Of a DNA stretch of 64,000 bases, positions 61,160-64,000 are shown in pieces. The position numbers and the translations under genes were made by a program. The stretch covers positions 2,906,501-2,970,500 of the forward strand of contig NZ_CP048815.1 in assembly GCF_010977555.1 (NCBI RefSeq), given 5' to 3'. Source of the DNA: Caulobacter rhizosphaerae. GTDB taxonomy: Bacteria; Pseudomonadota; Alphaproteobacteria; Caulobacterales; Caulobacteraceae. Below the pieces are notes generated by a model. It did no database searches. It saw only the letters and a program-made list of their open reading frames with translations, and was not told the DNA's origin. Every line of letters starts with the position of its first letter. Positions within the stretch are counted from its first letter, which is position 1.

Positions 61160-61217
61160 TGTGCTTCGGCTCGCACATCGAGGTCCTGACGTCGGCGAGC
61201 GTTTGTCCGCAAGCCGT

Positions 61218-61253
61218 TTCTTCACGCGAACCGGAACCGGTTCGCGTGAAGAA
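61218..61253. terminator. Long perfect hairpin between convergent genes
   Basis: 17-bp perfect inverted repeat (61218-61234 with 61237-61253) with only two bases at the centre, flanked by TTTC and GAAG so that both strands see a T-rich side. Lies between the TBDR and the GH29 gene: a bidirectional terminator. Confidence 0.75.
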
Positions 61254-61268
61254 GCACCTCAGATGGGC

Positions 61269-63344
61269 TTACGCGTCGCCCAAGGTGATGACTCCCAGCT
61301 CCGCGAACGCGACCTGCGCCTCGCCTGCCGCCGCCCGCGTAACTTCCAGTTTTAGATACCGCCCCTCCCGACGAGCGAAGGTCACGCGCTGAGGCGCCAA
61401 GCTGGCCGCGATGTTGGCGAATTCGCCCTCGCCTGCCGCCGTCCAGGTGACGCCATCGGCGCTGGTCGCGACCCGATAGCCCGCCGGCGCGCCCGCGCCC
61501 TGCGGTCGGTCCCAGGCGGGTTGCAGCGTAAAGCCGGACAGCGACCTGGCCTGTCCCAGATCCAGCACCACGAGCGCGGGGACCGGCGCCCGCCAGACGG
61601 TGCCGCGCTCGTCGTCGATCAGCGCCTCGGCGCCCGGAGCACTGGCCTGGGCGATGCGCCAGTCGGATTTCCGCACGTCGAAGGCCCGTCGCGCCGGCGC
61701 GCTGGTCACGCCGCCGGCCGGCTCGACCGCAATGGCTCGGACCTCCCCGCCCTCGGGCAGCGGGAAAGGTCCGTTGAAGCGCAAGGCGTTGCGCGTCGGC
61801 GGGGAGCCGTCCACCGTATAGCGCAGCTCCAGCCCCGGCGCGTCGCCGATGATCGACACCAGACCCTCGCGGTCGCGCTGGATGGCGGGGGGATCGACCA
61901 GCACGGGTTGCCGGAACAGGCTGATCTCGCTGATCGCCGGGCCAGCCGGCGCGTCCAGCACCCGCAGGCGCAACTTGCGCGTCGTGACCGGGGCGGCCAG
62001 CCGCACCAGCCGCTGGGCTCCGATCCCCTGATGCCGGGCGATCTCGCGCCAGTCGCCATCCCAGACGTCCAGGGCGAACTCGGTCACCCGCAGGCCCAGC
62101 GGCAGGTGCTCGCGCAGGCGCACGACGTCGAAGGTCTGCGCCTGCGGCAAGGTGAGGGTCAGCTCAGGCGTCGCCGCGCCCTCGTCGCAGGCCCAGTAGG
62201 TATCCCGCACGCCGTCCAGCACGTTGGCGGCGGCATGTCCGACGCGGGCGTTTCTGGCCTGGGCCCTGCCCCCGTCCGCGAGATTGCGGGCGAACAACTC
62301 GCGCCGGGCCTTGCCCCAGGCGGTCAAGGCGGCGACGTCCTCGTCGGGAATGCGGCCTCGGCGATCTGGCGGCAGGTTGAGCAGCAGGTTCGCGCCGCGG
62401 CCGACGGACTCGAAATAGATCTTCTGCAGCCGTCCTGCGGACTTCACCTCGGCGTCCTCGTAGGCGTGCCAGAACCAGCCCGGACGGATAGACACGTCCA
62501 CCTCGGCCGGCCACCACACCGACCCGCCGCGCACGCCGCTAGCGCCCTTGGCCTCGGTATAGGGCCCATCGTCCATCGTCGCCCAGCACGGATCGCCGGC
62601 GAAGCCGCGCTCGTTGCCCACCCAGCGCAGGTCGGCGCCCTTGGGGTCGAAGGTCACGGCCATGGGTTGCAACTCATGGACGAAGGCGACGATCGAGGGC
62701 CAGTTGTAATAGTTGGGCCCGATCTTTCGAACCTCGCGGGCCCCGCCGTAATAGCCGTCCCCGCCATTGGCCCCGTCGAACCACACCTCGAACAGCGTTC
62801 CGTATTGGGTCAGGAGCTCGCGCAGCTGGTTGCGATAGTAGGTGACGTATTCCGGCCGGCCGTAGTCCGCGTGATTGCGATCCCAGGGCGACAGATAGAG
62901 GCCGAACTTCAATCCGCCGCGCGCGCAAGCCTCGGACATCTCCCGGACGATGTCGCCCTTGCCGCCCTTGTAGGGGCTGTTCTTGATGCTGTGCTCGGTG
63001 AAGCGACTTGGCCACAGGCAAAAGCCGTCGTGGTGCTTGGCCGTCAGGATCAGGGCCTTGAGCCCCCCGGCCTTGGCCGCGGCGACGATCTGGTCGGCGC
63101 TGAAATCGGTCGGGTTGAACAGGGCGGGCGACTCGTCGCCGTAACCCCATTCGCGATCGGTGAAGGTGTTGATCGAGAAATGGACGAAACCGTAGGTCTC
63201 CAGGCCGTGCCAGGCCAGTTGCCGGGCCGACGGCGTCGCGCCGTAGGGCGTTGGTGCAGCGGCGAAGGCCATGCCGGGCAAGGCCGAGGCGGCGGCGCCG
63301 GCCAGCATCAAGCGGCGACGAGATAGATGAAGTTCGGGGCGCAT
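61269..63344 (-). CDS. GH29 alpha-L-fucosidase, exported, with discoidin-like C-domains
   Basis: 691 residues. Tat-like signal HLSRRRLMLAGAAASALPG. GH29 barrel: WHGLETYGFVHFSINTFTD, ALILTAKHHDGFCLWPSRFT, GLKFGLYLSPWDRNHADYG, nucleophile Asp190 in FEVWFDGANG, and LLLNLPPDRRGRIPDED. The C-terminal part (about 360-691) has two F5/8-type segments around a chitobiase-like Ig strand (LELRYTVDGSPPTRNA). The pattern is that of GH29-B enzymes, which prefer alpha-1,3/4-fucose. It would fit removal of fucose from plant N-glycans or xyloglucan. 13 bases after the truncated upstream gene, so co-transcribed with it. Confidence 0.93.
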   Translation of the reverse strand: MRPELHLSRRRLMLAGAAASALPGMAFAAAPTPYGATPSARQLAWHGLETYGFVHFSINTFTDREWGYGDESPALFNPTDFSADQIVAAAKAGGLKALILTAKHHDGFCLWPSRFTEHSIKNSPYKGGKGDIVREMSEACARGGLKFGLYLSPWDRNHADYGRPEYVTYYRNQLRELLTQYGTLFEVWFDGANGGDGYYGGAREVRKIGPNYYNWPSIVAFVHELQPMAVTFDPKGADLRWVGNERGFAGDPCWATMDDGPYTEAKGASGVRGGSVWWPAEVDVSIRPGWFWHAYEDAEVKSAGRLQKIYFESVGRGANLLLNLPPDRRGRIPDEDVAALTAWGKARRELFARNLADGGRAQARNARVGHAAANVLDGVRDTYWACDEGAATPELTLTLPQAQTFDVVRLREHLPLGLRVTEFALDVWDGDWREIARHQGIGAQRLVRLAAPVTTRKLRLRVLDAPAGPAISEISLFRQPVLVDPPAIQRDREGLVSIIGDAPGLELRYTVDGSPPTRNALRFNGPFPLPEGGEVRAIAVEPAGGVTSAPARRAFDVRKSDWRIAQASAPGAEALIDDERGTVWRAPVPALVVLDLGQARSLSGFTLQPAWDRPQGAGAPAGYRVATSADGVTWTAAGEGEFANIAASLAPQRVTFARREGRYLKLEVTRAAAGEAQVAFAELGVITLGDA

Positions 63345-63357
63345 CGATCGGCTCCGG

Positions 63358-64000
63358 TCAGGGGGAAACAGAGGAAGAAACGGGATCGGGGATCAGCCAG
63401 ACCTCGGCCACCTGGTGGCCGCGACCGCCCCCGCCGACACCGGGCGGGCGCGTCCAGTCCAGGCGTAGCTGGCCCGACCGCATGACCTCGGGCGGAACAG
63501 CCAGCTCGACCGTCATCGGATTGGTGGCGCGCGGCAGCGGCGGATGCAGTTCGACGCCATTGGCCGTCAGGCGCATGGGCAGTTGGTAGTCCTCACCGGC
63601 GTAGGTGGCGCGCAGCCGCCACGTCCGCTTCGGATCGAGGTCTCGATAGACCAGAGTAATCGGCCGGTCGTAGAGCGTCTCGGCATAGGTTGTCCAAGCT
63701 CCGCGCCAGCCGTCGTCCGGGACCTTGTCGGCGACGCCGTCGATGGCGCTCTCCAGCATCTGAGGATCGCGATCGAAGCCGAGGCCGCGCACCAGATGCG
63801 GTTCGCGATCCGGGTCACCGAGGTCGTCGTACAGGCCCCCCTGCCCGGTCATCGCCGGATCCGCGATCTTGGCCAGCCGCGTCCGGCGCTCGGCTTCGTC
63901 CGCCAGCGCACGGACGTCGGCGAACTGGCGGGTCAGCCAGATCCGGTCGTTCAGCGAGACGTCTACCCGGTCGAGATTGGCGCCGCGCTCGATCGCCGAG
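63358..64000 (-). CDS. C-terminal part of a larger protein, family not recognised (runs off right edge)
   Basis: The frame is open from 64000 to the stop at 63358, giving 214 residues. Readable segments: LDRVDVSLNDRIWLTRQFAD, GGLYDDLGDPDREPHLVRG, AETLYDRPITLVYRDLDPKR, LTANGVELHPPLPRATNPMT, VELAVPPEVMRSGQLRLDW. The last 120 residues look like an all-beta carbohydrate-binding or jelly-roll domain. An internal ATG at 63852 is not the real start, since the frame continues upstream with sense. Placement directly ahead of the fucosidase suggests an exported glycan enzyme. I do not name a family. Confidence 0.7.
   Translation of the reverse strand, partial: SAIERGANLDRVDVSLNDRIWLTRQFADVRALADEAERRTRLAKIADPAMTGQGGLYDDLGDPDREPHLVRGLGFDRDPQMLESAIDGVADKVPDDGWRGAWTTYAETLYDRPITLVYRDLDPKRTWRLRATYAGEDYQLPMRLTANGVELHPPLPRATNPMTVELAVPPEVMRSGQLRLDWTRPPGVGGGGRGHQVAEVWLIPDPVSSSVSP

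Noticed and set aside
1..64000. CRISPR arrays, tRNA/rRNA genes, transposases, integrases or attachment sites
   Set aside because: I looked for regular spaced repeats, cloverleaf segments and IS or phage proteins and saw none. The ACTCAT boxes are too short and irregular for CRISPR.

Overview
High-GC alphaproteobacterial DNA, most like Caulobacteraceae. The judgement rests on six TonB-dependent receptors (TBDRs) in 64 kb, two FecI/FecR-type signalling pairs, many exported glycoside hydrolases with twin-arginine-like signals, frequent GTG/TTG starts and a chemoreceptor of the Caulobacter type. No rRNA, tRNA, CRISPR array, transposase or phage gene was seen. It reads as a chromosomal region of scavenging islands for plant-derived polymers and organosulfur compounds.

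Layout. (1) 1-20.2 kb, glycan island A: left-truncated GH2 enzyme, a free-standing small module protein, a TBDR, a secreted relative of that module, two tandem TetR regulators, a GH39-like enzyme, a GH106 alpha-L-rhamnosidase, a DUF1593 protein (3' frameshift), a type-B carboxylesterase, a secreted xylose-isomerase-like TIM barrel, an AHL-lactonase-like MBL enzyme and a GH63/MGH1-like (alpha/alpha)6 hydrolase. (2) 20.6-30.1 kb, surface-signalling operon 1: ECF sigma, FecR, STN-bearing TBDR, then a beta-propeller amidohydrolase and a flavin amine oxidase, both Tat-type. (3) 30.5-35.0 kb: HxlR regulator with a perfect palindrome in its divergent promoter, two alpha/beta hydrolases (the second frameshifted), an old-yellow-enzyme reductase and a zeta-crystallin-like oxidoreductase. 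(4) 35.1-43.6 kb: a compact, translationally coupled operon of TauD-type dioxygenase, TBDR, SsuA-like lipoprotein, AprA/AprB-like flavoprotein and ferredoxin, CPxC peroxiredoxin and a DszA/NtaA-type monooxygenase. This is an organosulfur scavenging unit with no ABC permease or ATPase in it. (5) 44.2-48.8 kb: chemoreceptor, a remnant of a HlyD-type adaptor, a small HTH protein, and a GH3 beta-glucosidase behind twin LacI-like operators. (6) 49.1-64 kb, glycan island B: a ZnuD-like TBDR with a Zur-like box, then surface-signalling operon 2 (ECF sigma, FecR, STN-TBDR, PNGase A-like amidase), a divergent paralogous TBDR, a GH29 alpha-fucosidase and a truncated exported protein.

The most interesting hypothesis is island B: a sigma/anti-sigma/TBDR relay whose operon encodes a PNGase A-family deglycosylase and which lies beside an alpha-fucosidase, which would fit sensing and use of plant-type (core alpha-1,3-fucosylated) N-glycans. 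The STN-TBDR of this operon has lost its ATG: a single base turns a predicted ATGA overlap with fecR into ATAA. Two other genes carry single-base frameshifts, so either local assembly indels or gene decay must be considered.
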